This document shows positions 1 to 12,244 of a stretch of 49,165 nucleotides of DNA, one piece after another. The notes under the pieces are model-generated. The model was not told where the DNA came from. It searched no databases and saw only the letters and a list, made by a program, of their open reading frames with translations. How positions within the stretch are numbered: the first letter of the stretch is position 1; every line of letters starts with the position of its first letter. A program made the translations under genes and the position numbers. The DNA comes from Hofstenia miamia (Eukaryota; Xenacoelomorpha; Acoela), in NCBI GenBank assembly GCA_004352715.1, contig SCFE01000065.1, positions 1,011,734 to 1,060,898 of the forward strand, in the 5' to 3' direction.

Positions 1-590
1 ACTTAGGGCCCTGTGAGTATTCGAAACCAAATCGATATTAGCTTTTTTTGCCTGTAATGTCAAATAATCCGCTGACATTTCTATATGTATCTTAAATTTC
101 CAGCCATCACGATTGATTTCTCTCATTTAGTTATAAATTTATTTCTATCGTGCAATTACATAGAGTAGCACAGTTATATTTAGCTTAGTCTAAAGAGAAA
201 AATATTTCTTAATATGGTTGTAACTCGCAGGGGACTAAGTTAAATATATGCAAGGTCGTTCTTTGAGGCTTACGAGGCTAAGAGTTCATAGGGGAAGAGA
301 ACTGACAGCACTAATAAAAAATAAGCCGATTAAACTATTTCAGAAGTGTACAATTGAATATGCTACATAGTGCGGCTTGGAGCTTAAATTGTTGTTTTTA
401 AAAATCAAAGGCATTGTTCACAATTTTTACATTGTTATCAACTCATCTTTAATTCTTGTAATAATTTCATAAAAAATATGATGATGTTATCATAACCTTC
501 ATCTTAAAGTATTTCCTTAATTCTAAGGAAATTATCTGAATGGTAATCGGTGGGGATCTGATCCATAAGTGTGAATCAAATTGGATCATG
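1..590. other. AT-rich intergenic or intronic DNA, nothing recognised
   Basis: No reading frame of note, no terminal inverted repeat pair and no RNA-like structure was seen. The last 50 bases before the gap carry GGATC/GATCC-type words that resemble, without clearly matching, the ends of the candidate hAT element further right. Confidence 0.6.
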
Positions 591-1590
591 NNNNNNNNNN
601 NNNNNNNNNNNNNNNNNNNNNNNNNNNNNNNNNNNNNNNNNNNNNNNNNNNNNNNNNNNNNNNNNNNNNNNNNNNNNNNNNNNNNNNNNNNNNNNNNNNN
701 NNNNNNNNNNNNNNNNNNNNNNNNNNNNNNNNNNNNNNNNNNNNNNNNNNNNNNNNNNNNNNNNNNNNNNNNNNNNNNNNNNNNNNNNNNNNNNNNNNNN
801 NNNNNNNNNNNNNNNNNNNNNNNNNNNNNNNNNNNNNNNNNNNNNNNNNNNNNNNNNNNNNNNNNNNNNNNNNNNNNNNNNNNNNNNNNNNNNNNNNNNN
901 NNNNNNNNNNNNNNNNNNNNNNNNNNNNNNNNNNNNNNNNNNNNNNNNNNNNNNNNNNNNNNNNNNNNNNNNNNNNNNNNNNNNNNNNNNNNNNNNNNNN
1001 NNNNNNNNNNNNNNNNNNNNNNNNNNNNNNNNNNNNNNNNNNNNNNNNNNNNNNNNNNNNNNNNNNNNNNNNNNNNNNNNNNNNNNNNNNNNNNNNNNNN
1101 NNNNNNNNNNNNNNNNNNNNNNNNNNNNNNNNNNNNNNNNNNNNNNNNNNNNNNNNNNNNNNNNNNNNNNNNNNNNNNNNNNNNNNNNNNNNNNNNNNNN
1201 NNNNNNNNNNNNNNNNNNNNNNNNNNNNNNNNNNNNNNNNNNNNNNNNNNNNNNNNNNNNNNNNNNNNNNNNNNNNNNNNNNNNNNNNNNNNNNNNNNNN
1301 NNNNNNNNNNNNNNNNNNNNNNNNNNNNNNNNNNNNNNNNNNNNNNNNNNNNNNNNNNNNNNNNNNNNNNNNNNNNNNNNNNNNNNNNNNNNNNNNNNNN
1401 NNNNNNNNNNNNNNNNNNNNNNNNNNNNNNNNNNNNNNNNNNNNNNNNNNNNNNNNNNNNNNNNNNNNNNNNNNNNNNNNNNNNNNNNNNNNNNNNNNNN
1501 NNNNNNNNNNNNNNNNNNNNNNNNNNNNNNNNNNNNNNNNNNNNNNNNNNNNNNNNNNNNNNNNNNNNNNNNNNNNNNNNNNNNNNNNNN
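591..1590. other. Assembly gap, exactly 1000 N
   Basis: The run is exactly 1000 N, as is the one at 38629-39628. A round number shared by two gaps suggests a placeholder or cap, not a measured distance. Reading frames that cross it are not real. Confidence 0.97.
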
Positions 1591-2422
1591 CTTAAGAATA
1601 TATGAAACATATTCTAATATTAGGCCTTTCATCTACAATCCACCAAATTTGGTATCTAATAAAGTATAAGGGCAATTGAAAGAACTGCTTCCACATTATA
1701 CAAAAATCTGCTCACAGTTTCCGTGCAGATGTAAATTATGACATATATTTGTTGAAGAATGTAGACCGCGGGGGTTGTCTCACCATTTTTCTCGAAAAAC
1801 TACAAGTCTCTACTTAAAAAATACTGGTCCTTTTATTTTATGAGAAATAAAAAAAGCTTTCTCATTTTTTTTGCAAAAATATTTGAATAAAACTCTAACT
1901 ATAAAAGCTAAACTAAAATCCTAGAAAAAACATAAATTCCTACCTATGAGTTATTTTAATCCCCAGATGTTTGTCGCTGGCCATAACCACCTAATGAAGT
2001 CAGCACAATTTGGATATTTCTCAAATACTATATTGTACACAATCAAAGTGCTCAATGAAACTGGCCCTTTGTATGAATTAAAAAATCTGTACACATGATC
2101 AATTTAAACTGCAGAGTATATTTCAGATGTTCTGTAAACCCAATGTATTTGTTATATGCCCTGTAGAATCATAAAGATTCAATCACACTACACCTCAACA
2201 GCAATCAAACATCATCCAAACATAAAGGTGTGTGTTGCCTTAGTCATCATTATGTCTAAGATGAGCACGTAAAAGTACATCAGCATTCTGAATGAAAAAA
2301 TTCAGCATGTTTTAAAAAACTATAAATGTTTAATTCAGATACTGAGAACTAGTGGATCTAGGAGAAGGGCTTCTGAAATCCCTCCTAATCAGCTAATTTT
2401 TTCTTCAACATCTTAAATTCTT
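1591..2422. other. AT-rich DNA, nothing recognised
   Basis: No coding signal, repeat pair or RNA feature was recognised here. Confidence 0.5.
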
Positions 2423-3966
2423 CAAAGATGAAATCGGATCGGATCGCGGATCGGTATTTGTAAATGTTATAAATTACGCACATTTTTACATTTAATCCTA
2501 ATTTAATAATGTTAATCTAAGTGAACTTTTGGAATTGAATTTCATTGTTCATACAACAGGTTCCGCGTTATTTTTTCCAACAACTTATAAAATTGGTGAC
2601 GAATATTTTAAATCTGAAAATGCGATTCATGTTAGCCAACACATAAAAATATAATTGTAAATAACCAAAAACATCTGTATATATAAACTTGCAAATGGAA
2701 AAGCAGAAGAATCACAGGGAAGCAATTGGCATACATTAGTTACTGCTAACACTGACAAAATTTAGTGATACTAATATAATTATAAAAATGTCATGTAAGA
2801 TGCATTATAAGAAACTTGCAATGCCAAGATCAACTTAGTTTTCAGAAGGTTGTCATTATTGAAATTATTAATACAAAAATTTTTATAGAGCCATACCCTT
2901 TGCATAGCAATAATAGAGTATTAATTTATTTAATGTTGCTTTTACATAATTTAAAATTTGTAATCCAAACTAGTATCCAATTTCAATGAAAAGAAAAATT
3001 AAAAATTTATATTTAAATCTCACATTTAGTTTGAAAAATGAATTTTTCTATCACGGATTATAATGCACTCTACTACAATTTTTTAGTATCTTGCAATATG
3101 CCATTGTTTCGGCTATTCTTGTTTTCATCGTTTTAGCTGCAATTTTGAAGTAAATATTATATTCTTGCTCTCAATTCATAGTAACATTGCAAAATGGTAA
3201 TTTTGAATTTTGACATAGTAAACTCTTTAAATATATTGTGATTATAGTTTATGACAATTTTAAGGAATTAGATTGCTACAAATCTTACAAATAAGCCAAG
3301 AAAAGAATTTGTTGGAATTTTTGCAGAGCAATAATCAATTTCCACTCATAATTAAAGTCACGCCAATCAGAAATAGATTTTCTTCTTGTGGGTGGACAAT
3401 TACAGATAAAGAAGCAATCTATTTCAAACATAAATGGATATTGGCCGAAAATTGAGGCCCACGTCCAGCGGAAGTTCGGTTAGGCCAATTTACATCCTAG
3501 CCATTTTAAGCCCATTCTATGATCGTTGACAAAAACAATTCTTGAATTTTTTGATTTGCTGAACAAAATTGATTGTACTAGAAGAGCATTTGATACTATT
3601 GTATTTTCAAAATTTAACATTGATTTTTCAACACATTCCTTTTAAGTCATATCGGATTCACTACATTTGAGTTGATTTATATGCACTATTGGGCAAGTCG
3701 TCCCATTTTCCAATACCTCAGCTAAGCCCGATCCTGTGCTCTCCAGTATATCTTCTATATGCCCATTTTGATCTCACGACAGCGTTTAAGCCCATAAAAT
3801 TTTCTATTGGCATTTGAAATAAAACGCAAGTATATTTTAAGTCAATCTTTATTTATTGTAAGAATACTTATATATATTCGGATCCATTTTGGATCGAAAA
3901 CTAAAAGTCCTTTAAAAATTCGGATAGGATCCGATCCGGATCGTATTGGATCCGATTCCATCTCTG
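2423..3966. mobile_element. Candidate hAT-like element with GGATC-rich ends
   Basis: The left end reads CAAAGATGAAATCGGATC. The right end, read inward on the minus strand, begins CAGAGATGGAATCGGATC. The two differ at two of 18 positions, and both continue into clusters of CGGATC/GGATCC words. CAGAGATG-type termini and clustered subterminal motifs are common in hAT transposons. Against the call, the flanking octamers (AAATTCTT left, CAGTCAGC right) do not match, so there is no target duplication. No transposase was recognised in the 1.5 kb interior. It could be a decayed element or two unrelated hAT ends facing each other. Confidence 0.38.
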
Positions 3967-4580
3967 CAGTCAGCTTTAGAACCCGGGATAAGAAATATCA
4001 ACATTTTAGAAAATTATTCGGTATTCGATCCCGGGATATTTCACGATGCAACTATTTAAAAAACAACTAAACCATTATACATATATATATATATAAACCT
4101 TAAAACCTTTGGAGTAAACCAGTACTTTTTTCCACAACAATTATATTTTATCAAAGTTATTCCACTATGAAAAATAATGTTGGATAGAAAAGAATGATGG
4201 CAGTGACGTGTTGGAGACAAACCATTCTCTAGGAAGAAATGCGGGTGTTTTAGCTCAACTAAAAGATAGGAAAACTGTATCATAGAAAATTATTTCTCGG
4301 GTTAAGCTAGAGCAAAGGTGAACTTTTACTCCAAAGTCATAACTGGAGTTAAATGTCGGCGATTTCAAAAATTCAAAATGCAAATAAAATGCCACAATCA
4401 ATACTAAGTGTGTGTGTGTGAAGTCATGTTGAAATACATTGCATTGTATAAAAATGGGGTTTTCCTTAAATTGGGTCATGTCAGGTTAAGCAATAACGTT
4501 GACATTATATGCATAGATTTTAACGCTACTTTGAACAATTGAACGGTGCGTTGCAAGTAGCTGTTTTGTCGCATGACAAC
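3967..4580. other. AT-rich DNA with two CCCGGGAT words and a short (AT)n
   Basis: CCCGGGAT occurs near 3982 and again near 4031 in otherwise AT-rich sequence, and a short AT dinucleotide run lies at 4081-4095. Small open frames here have no recognisable protein features. Confidence 0.5.
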
Positions 4581-4583
4581 TAA

Positions 4584-4808
4584 GGCCACGGTTAGACTAG
4601 TGATGGGCTCAAAAGTGATCTATCACATTTTGATTAAATCGCACGTCTAACCAGCCGAGATAATTAGCGATGTGACGATCACGAAGAAATCGTGCGCGTT
4701 CGATTTCCTTGTGATCGTCACGTCGCTAATTATCTCGGGTGGTTAGACATGCAATTCTTTCAAATGTGATAAATCACTTTTGAAACAATCACTAGTCTAA
4801 CCGTGGCC
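4584..4808. mobile_element. Foldback MITE, PIF/Harbinger-like (TAA target duplication)
   Basis: The 225 bp form one long imperfect palindrome: the left arm from 4584 pairs with the right arm ending at 4808 over roughly 100 bp per side. The outer ends read GGCCACGGTTAGACTAGTGA inward from both sides, and the centre pairs GATAATTAGCGA with TCGCTAATTATC around a short loop. TAA lies immediately outside each end (4581-4583 and 4809-4811). Three-base TWA duplications are the hallmark of PIF/Harbinger elements, so that superfamily is inferred; the foldback itself is directly visible. It encodes no protein and would depend on a transposase supplied elsewhere. Confidence 0.87.
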
Positions 4809-4811
4809 TAA

Positions 4812-7104
4812 TACATAGCAAAGCATTTACTTACTCCACCACTGGTTAGCTAGTTATGTTTGAAGCACAAAGAAATATTTTGTTTGTATTAGTGCAATCA
4901 GGTCAAATCTATGAAGGCTGGTCGGGTCGTGTCAAAAAAGTTTAAGTCGTCTCCAAGCCTGCTTCTGCTACAATAAATAATATTTTGATTTCGGGTTGAA
5001 AATTTGCTGCAAGTGTCAACTCAATCTAGAATTTCGGCTCAAATGTCAATTGTATTCATAAAATTTTGTGGGCATTTATTCGATAAAAATTCTAAGAATT
5101 GGTTTTGTTTTTTGCAGAATGCACTGAGTTGAGCTAAAATTAAACGCTAGACGCTAGACCAGCATTTCTCAGTTATCATCAACAAAACTTCGCAACGACA
5201 ATGAATTAAAAAAACACACCTAAGACTTCAATTATCGTGATATTAATACTAGTAAAAAGTAGAACCAACTAGTTTCTTTATTTTTAATGGAATTTATGTT
5301 TCACATATTTTACAATCGGGAAAAAATTGCATACAAACTTGCTAAATAACAAAAACGTAAAAAACTAAAAAATCACTCTTCTTATTATTTTTAAGAAACT
5401 AATTGTAGATTGACTGATAAACTTATAGACCATTGGACAAACTAAGTTAAAATTATGTGAAAAATTTCATTAATTACAAGAGTAGATGCAAAAGAGAGTG
5501 CTGAAGCACCTTAAAATGTTATTAAACATAATGTAATTTATGTATTGATAAGCCTAATAAACCTAAATGTGTGTGGTGTGCTGCACTTCCTCAATTTGAA
5601 TTGTCATCACCTATCGAAATGTCTTTTTCCTAATTTTTGGTACCAGCTTTAATAATGTGTGTAGGCATGGGTTAAGAATGCTCAGAAATGTTTCATTTGC
5701 ATAGACATTCCGGAGAGGAATGATTTTCGGAATTTTAATGAGTGGGCTACGTCACGTGATTGTTAGCATTTAGAATAAAAAATTAAGATTGAAGTTAGGC
5801 TGTTCGTCTTAATATATACATATTTATGTGCATCTAAGACATTAATTATAGTGATATTAATGCAATAATGCTGAGTAAAAATTAGTAAAAATTTGAATCT
5901 ATGATCGGTAACAGGACCACTGCAACTCCGTTGCCATGAAATTTCGTTAACATAATAATTATCTTGCAAAATAATGCTTAAATATTCAAAACATTGGATT
6001 TTAAAATTTGTATATTTATAGATAACATAACCATGTACTATTCATTTCTAAGTAAGCCTAGTAAGTTTTTTTGCAACAGATTTAAAGGTTTCTAAAAATG
6101 TAACAGACTGAGTCTTGGTCACGTGATAGTTAGCATTGAGATTGAAAAATTAAGATTGAAATTCCGTTAACATATAAAACCAATTAGTTTCTTAAATTTT
6201 GATGGAATTAATGTTTCAACTTGCCAATATTTGGTGATAAGATAGTGTACTAACTCTAAAGGAATATCATATTTATCATATACGTGTTTTATAGAGGAAC
6301 ATTATGTTATGATGTAAATGGTATATACTTGTAAAAGTGATGCTAACCTTTTGAAATTCCGCTTTATGTTCATAGACCAAAGAAAAATGAATTTATCAAA
6401 AAAATACATTCTGTCTAATAAGGACACATCTCAATAAAAAAATAATTATTGAATGAGTAGCATCCATTTTAACATTGAAAATGAATTGCTTTGCTGCTTA
6501 ACCAGCCCCTAGTGTGTTATTTATGAAATCTTGTGTGCATTTCTAAAGGGTCGAACGAAATAATTTGAATGTGTAAAAATATTTCAACTTTTTCAAAGAA
6601 AAAATAAGCAAATAAAAGGCTCGTTGAATAGCATCTAAGGATTATACAAAAACATTAGAATGCATTGAAATAATATGGAAAATCGAACGAGTAAATAAAT
6701 CAGCTTTATTCATCAAGGGATATTAATTAAAGTGATGGCGGAATACAAGGGCATCTTTATCATAAACTAATCAAATAGCGACGAAAGTTTCTCACTATGT
6801 GAGGACAAGTGATTAATTTTAAAGTTTGAAATCTTTGAGTTATACCATCAAACGTAAGCAGATTTCAAAAGACTGTAAAACTTAAATCTCTCTTTCTTCC
6901 AAGATTAACAAATATTCGCTTACAAATGCCATTAGTCAATGCAATCAGGTCTTGAATCATGCGTATTTGCGTTTTAATTAGGCTTTACAAGAAGAGAATT
7001 AAATTATGAAATTAAATTTGTTTTAGAAAACTGGCATGACATTCAAGCAATAACGTTGCAATAAACAGAATGAAAATACTTTTGGCTCATAAAAATAATA
7101 AATA
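4812..7104. other. AT-rich DNA with degenerate internal repeats
   Basis: No gene was recognised. Several short blocks recur in degraded form. GTCACGTGAT followed by a TTAGCAT/AATTAAGATTGAA block occurs at 5751-5796 and 6119-6164. A block around ACCAA(C/T)TAGTTTCTT occurs near 5264 and 6178. A TAAGAC...TGATATTAAT block occurs near 5220 and 5835. These look like an old, shuffled local duplication. Confidence 0.5.
5751..6164. repeat. Pair of ~46-bp degenerate direct repeats
   Basis: Units at 5751-5796 and 6119-6164 share GTCACGTGAT at their start and AAAAATTAAGATTGAA near their end, with a handful of mismatches, offset by 368 bp. Both lie in the larger zone of decayed repeats between about 5.2 and 6.2 kb. 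Confidence 0.6.
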
Positions 7105-7479
7105 CAGTGTTGTGCAAAAGTTCTCGGACACCTAACATGAAAAAAATTTTTGGAGTAATGAACACTATGGCTTTGATTTGTTGCAATTGGGTCCATTTAG
7201 CATCGTGAATTCAAATTTTTCTTTAATTTTTATGTATGAAATTATTTTTCATCCTATTACCCCGAAAGGGGCTCCCCTGGAACTATTTTAGTAAATATGC
7301 ATGGTATGTAAAATATAACACAAAAATTGTATTCAGCATGAAAGACATAGTATATTCAATATTTTTTGTAAGAATTTATTCAGAAGTTTTTGAAGTATTG
7401 GAATTCAAATCTTCTACAAATACCATTACATTGCAAATTGTGATGTAAGTAGGTGTCCGAGAACTTTCGCACAGCACTG
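7105..7479. mobile_element. Tc1/mariner-type MITE, 375 bp
   Basis: The ends form 29-bp inverted repeats (7105-7133 and 7451-7479) starting CAGTG(T/C)TGTGC and running to TCTCGGACACCT, with two mismatches. TA flanks both sides (7103-7104 and 7480-7481), as expected for Tc1/mariner insertion at a duplicated TA. The interior is AT-rich. A 70-codon open frame crosses it, but it has no transposase motifs, so this is a non-autonomous derivative. Its termini differ from those of both Tc1 elements elsewhere in the window, so it belongs to a separate family. Confidence 0.9.
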
Positions 7480-7481
7480 TA

Positions 7482-8612
7482 TTTTTTAATAGATATTGTC
7501 AACCATGGCTTCTCATTAGGAAAAAATTTAATTTCGGTCTAGCAAATCGAAAAATTAAACAAATTTTTAGCAAGAATCGTAAAAATGGGCCTAAAATAGG
7601 ATGACATGGAATGAATATAAATGTGATATGAGCTGAATTCATGACAGGTGGAGCTTGAGCCCGGGCTTCATCTGCGGGTATGGCCATAGCAATGAAAATT
7701 TCGATGATTAACCATGTGAACAGCCAGGAGATTTTTCAATCTGCAAACCTGTGATTCATATATTTATTTATAAGATACAATATATTTGCTTTGACCATTG
7801 TATTTGATAGAAAAAACTTTGCCATTCCGGTTGAAGCTCTGAATATAACCATTTAATATTATTCCTACCAAAACACTTCTTCAAGTCTCATGGATGCTTA
7901 AACCTACATTGAATATGCGAGTTATTTACAAAAAACTACACATTAATTGAATTTAAGAAGCACAAATGTAAAACACAAACTGAAAATGAAAATGTTATCT
8001 TTTACACAAGTTCTTTTCAATTTTTACCATCTTTTAAAATAAAATTTAAAAAACTATTTGCTTCTAAATATAATGTTACAAGCTCATAATTATGAAATAA
8101 CAGAGCATGAAGAATTGGAAATGTATAACGAAATAATTGAAAGCTACTAGAAATAAAAACATAGCAAACTCCAATTAATTTTGGGGCATAGATTAAAATT
8201 ATGGATTACCAAAACATTGATTAATATTTTGGACAATGGTGACGTGACATTTAATTTAATCAATTCTCCCCACTTAATTATTAACAACAACTATCAACAG
8301 AATGTCGTCAGTAAATTGTACTCCAACTCTTAAATTATGCATGACGGAATACATTTTTCAATTTATACTTGATAAGCATATAACGACATTGGAAATCTTA
8401 GAAAGAGTATTAACAAATGCACTACAATGGAGGAGAAAGTTCACGACAAATTCATCAATGCAATTCATCCATTCATTAGAAGTTCTTGGGAATTGTAATC
8501 TAATGAAATACTATGGGATAAGGGCGGGTCTAAAATCATTGTTTTCAACTTGGTGTGCGATTTTTTTCAATTACTGCTTTATGGAAATAATTTTTTTTGA
8601 ATAGCTAAATGT
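7482..8612. other. AT-rich DNA, nothing recognised
   Basis: A 100-codon open frame at 8302-8604 (plus strand) has no motif, domain or composition that would distinguish it from chance in AT-rich DNA. No repeats with paired ends were seen. Confidence 0.5.
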
Positions 8613-9070
8613 TAGTGTTACGCGGCGCAGTCAATTTTCTTGGCTGTAAGCTACAGTGAAAAATAATTTTTGACCTTAGCCGGCCGTTGGCTTTAAGTCT
8701 TTGAATGTAGCCGTTCGTTGGCCATAATGCTTTAGCCGTATCCAGCCGTTAATCGTGGTTTTTTTACGCAGTCGGTGCCTTTTACAACTACTAAGTGAAA
8801 CACTGCAATTTTCAATGATTAAAACATGCTTATAGTTCGAAAAAATAAAAAAATGGCCAATGGGACTAAGTTTTAAAAACAAAAATACAAATAAAAATCA
8901 TGGAAATAAATTGTTCATCGTAATGTTCAGAAATGAATTTTAGCCGGGATTTTGGCCTTAGCACAAAATCTTTGGCCGCAGCTGGCCGTTAGCCGTGGCT
9001 CTTTGGCCGTAGATGAACGTTGTCCACGGCTACGGCCGGCTAGCGGCTAAGCCGTGGCCGCAGAACACTA
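8613..9070. mobile_element. hAT-type MITE with GC-rich subterminal repeats (copy 1)
   Basis: The left end reads TAGTGTTACGCGGC. The right end, read inward, is TAGTGTTCTGCGGCCACGG, matching at 12 of the first 14 bases. The flanking octamers CTAAATGT (8605-8612) and CTACCTGT (9071-9078) agree at six of eight positions, consistent with an aged 8-bp hAT target duplication. Many GCCGGCC, GCCGT and CGGCTA words crowd both ends around an AT-rich core. The core matches the inverted copy at 45862-46222, including a shared AAGCATGTTTTAATC / GAGCATGTTTTAATC block in the relative reverse orientation. No transposase is encoded. Confidence 0.85.
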
Positions 9071-9078
9071 CTACCTGT

Positions 9079-10609
9079 AAGACATACATTAAAAAATTAT
9101 TATAAAAAGTTGAATTTTGATGTAAGAATTTATGGCGCATAGGGTTTGAAATCTAACTGTTGTTAACTAAAATTAGTTTATTAGAATTGAAAGCAAATCT
9201 GATCAGGCAAACTACCGGAAACTATGACGCAGGCTGCACTCAAGTTTACTTAATAAATAACAGCAATAATCCTTTGGAATTTCCACTATCCACTGTAAGT
9301 TAATTGATAAGCTGAAATAAGTGGTATACAAATAATTAAAGAGAAGAATAAGAATACTCGCCAGAGGACAACAAATGCAGGACGTATCACTAGCAGAACC
9401 TTGTAAGAAGATTAATAGACTGCATCTTTATTGAAAATGTATTCTGAATTCAGAAACATATCTATTACTTAGAGCTTCTATTACTTTGTCAATAATAATT
9501 CATTAAAAAATTTGGATCATTTATATCAATTACTTTATAAATTTTATCAAAAATGTTAAATTTTATTAGTTTATAAGTTATGTACTTTTCAAAATAAATA
9601 AATTATATGTAACGATTTTGGATAGGGGTCACATCAATCAGTTGCTTATTTGATGTCAAAACTTATTCCAGCGTCAATTCATCCTTAATAAAAGCGGCTT
9701 CTTAATTAAAACCACAAACACTTTTAAAAACTTTGTACATTGCTCTCATCAGAACGACTTAAGCACTAATTTTCATAAAAAAATTCCCACGGAACAGTAG
9801 AATATTCAGTATTTTTTTTACAAAAATCGTCTATGTTAAAAAACAAGGTTTAATTTCTGAAATTTAAAGATTATGTTTATGCGCGATTTGTTCCTCCCCA
9901 AAAAACATTAAAATTCTAAAGGTTCCGTCATATGGCCGTATGTTCATTATTTCTTTAGTTCTTTCAGTTCTAGAGATTTGATCACCCAATGCCTTTCTTT
10001 TGAATATCTTCCTTTCCTTAGGTGTAAACATTTCGATTGGAAGAATATGAAGAATACAAATTAGTTCTTAAATTTTTGAAATCTTCATTATCTAATAGTT
10101 CAGCATTTTAAAAAAGTGTGAATAACAGATAACAGTTAAACTTTAAAAATTTAAAACTGTACTTAGAAACAAGCTTTGATCAAAATATAGGAAAAATGGA
10201 AACTACTTGTCTTTCTTCTCCAATTTATACGAAAGTGTTTTTTTCTGGTTTGTTGTTTGAAACTTTTCGTTAGCGCCATTGTTTTTATATACAGTGTCCT
10301 ATATTTCCTTCTAGATGTTTCAATTACATAAAATCTCACTTTAATCCTATTTTTACAAAGAATTTTTAACTCACGAAATAAAATAATAAAATCTTTATAG
10401 AGAATTGTCTCTCTCTTTCGCCTTTAATTGCGCTACTTCGCCAGCTTGGATTGTTTATCCAAAAAAAACAAAATAGTTGAGGTAAGTTGTTGTTCCCATG
10501 AACTAAAATCCACCTTATTATCTGAACAAAAATCGGACTTTTCATTATAAAAAGGTTCAACATTTTGGTGTACTTCAGGTACGATGCCTAATCTTTACAT
10601 GACACCGTA
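9079..10609. other. AT-rich DNA, nothing recognised
   Basis: No credible open frame, paired repeat or RNA gene was recognised. Confidence 0.5.
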
Positions 10610-10902
10610 CAGACCACACTTGTTAACGAGGCGACATTTCTAAACTCGGCTCGCCACATATAATCTTTCAATGAGACTCGTTTCGGTTCGATAACTTTTA
10701 AAAATTTTGCGCTCTCAGAATTGTTTACGTGGCTCTTCCCATTACTTAATAAACATTTCTAAAATAAGATTAGAAGTAAGGAATATTGAATGAAAAAATA
10801 AGAAAAATCTGCATAATTAAATTAACAAGTAGTTGTACTATAAATTTGATTTGCTTAAAAAAGGCTCGTTTTGGGCTCGGTGTATATCCAATACTCTGCT
10901 CA
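10610..10902 (+). mobile_element. hAT-type MITE, CAGACTTGTCAACGAGC family, right end missing
   Basis: The body matches the complete copy at 21751-22107 in the same orientation, including a shared ATTAACAAGTAGTTGTACTA block. The left terminus is altered, with extra bases after CAGAC. The match stops at CTCTGCTCA, so the GCTCGGCTCGG subterminal repeats and the right inverted repeat are absent. It is a truncated, probably immobile copy. Confidence 0.85.
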
Positions 10903-11573
10903 ATTTTTATAATCATGTTTATGGACAAAGACCATTGACACAAATAAATATTCAAAAATTTGAAACAAAATTACTATCAAAGAAACAATTTGCAATGTCA
11001 TTAGAATGTGCCAAAAACACAAAAAATACATAAGACATACATCAGCAAGAAGCTGAAAAAGAAAAATTCCTATAAATATGAAAGCTACAGTTAAATCCGT
11101 GAAAGCGGGCATGAGTTGGTTAATAAATCAATCTTCTAAAAACTTCGAATAATTATATTCGAAAACTTAAAAAATGCGCTGAGAATGGTTCATTGTTATG
11201 AAAATATTTTGTTTGGAAACTTAATTAAGTGAATCTGTCAAATTATGCAAATTAGGTGAGAACAAACGCTCAATTAACGAGTGAAATATTTGAAAAATGT
11301 TTCAACGTGACATGATGCTATTGTGGAAGCAAGAAGCATGCGGTAATTGGGAATTTAAAAAGCCTTCTTGTATTTTAAGCAAACAAGCCAAAATGAAGTT
11401 AGATTTAAATTATAATCTTTGTTCTATAAATTCAATAAAATCACGAGATCGCATGCATCGCAGTGAGCAACATTCGATTTAAGTGATAATTCTAAGCACT
11501 CATCAATCTCATCTATAAACGCTAGTTGTAGATTTCAAAAATCCTTCAGTCATTCAGAAGATGCATTTCAAGA
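10903..11573. other. AT-rich DNA, nothing recognised
   Basis: Several short open frames overlap on both strands, without recognisable features. The stretch runs up to an AT dinucleotide array. Confidence 0.5.
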
Positions 11574-12244
11574 ATATATATATATATATATNNNNNNNNN
11601 NNNNNNNNNNNNNNNNNNNNNNNNNNNNNNNNNNNNNNNNNNNNNNNNNNNNNNNNNNNNNNNNNNNNNNNNNNNNNNNNNNNNNNNNNNNNNNNNNNNN
11701 NNNNNNNNNNNNNNNNNNNNNNNNNNNNNNNNNNNNNNNNNNNNNNNNNNNNNNNNNNNNNNNNNNNNNNNNNNNNNNNNNNNNNNNNNNNNNNNNNNNN
11801 NNNNNNNNNNNNNNNNNNNNNNNNNNNNNNNNNNNNNNNNNNNNNNNNNNNNNNNNNNNNNNNNNNNNNNNNNNNNNNNNNNNNNNNNNNNNNNNNNNNN
11901 NNNNNNNNNNNNNNNNNNNNNNNNNNNNNNNNNNNNNNNNNNNNNNNNNNNNNNNNNNNNNNNNNNNNNNNNNNNNNNNNNNNNNNNNNNNNNNNNNNNN
12001 NNNNNNNNNNNNNNNNNNNNNNNNNNNNNNNNNNNNNNNNNNNNNNNNNNNNNNNNNNNNNNNNNNNNNNNNNNNNNNNNNNNNNNNNNNNNNNNNNNNN
12101 NNNNNNNNNNNNNNNNNNNNNNNNNNNNNNNNNNNNNNNNNNNNNNNNNNNNNNNNNNNNNNNNNNNNNNNNNNNNNNNNNNNNNNNNNNNNNNNNNNNN
12201 NNNNNNNNNNNNNNNNNNNNNNNNNNNNNNNNATATATATATAT
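11574..12244. repeat. (AT)n microsatellite containing a 641-N gap
   Basis: AT dinucleotides occur at 11574-11591 and 12233-12244, on each side of N at 11592-12232. The assembly evidently failed within the array. Frames that read as alternating Ile-Tyr across it are artefacts. Confidence 0.93.

Noticed and set aside
540-1669. Long open frames of 344-362 codons on both strands
   Set aside because: They consist almost wholly of N in the 1000-base gap; only a few real codons lie at each end.
4584-4808. Bacterial-type attenuator or CRISPR-like structure suggested by the long palindrome
   Set aside because: The context is eukaryotic, there is a single palindrome without repeated spacers, and TAA duplications show it is a transposon.
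7236-7448. 70-codon open frame
   Set aside because: It lies entirely inside the Tc1-type MITE and has no transposase features.
8302-8604. 100-codon open frame on the plus strand
   Set aside because: No motif or composition signal; such lengths arise by chance on two strands of a 49-kb window.
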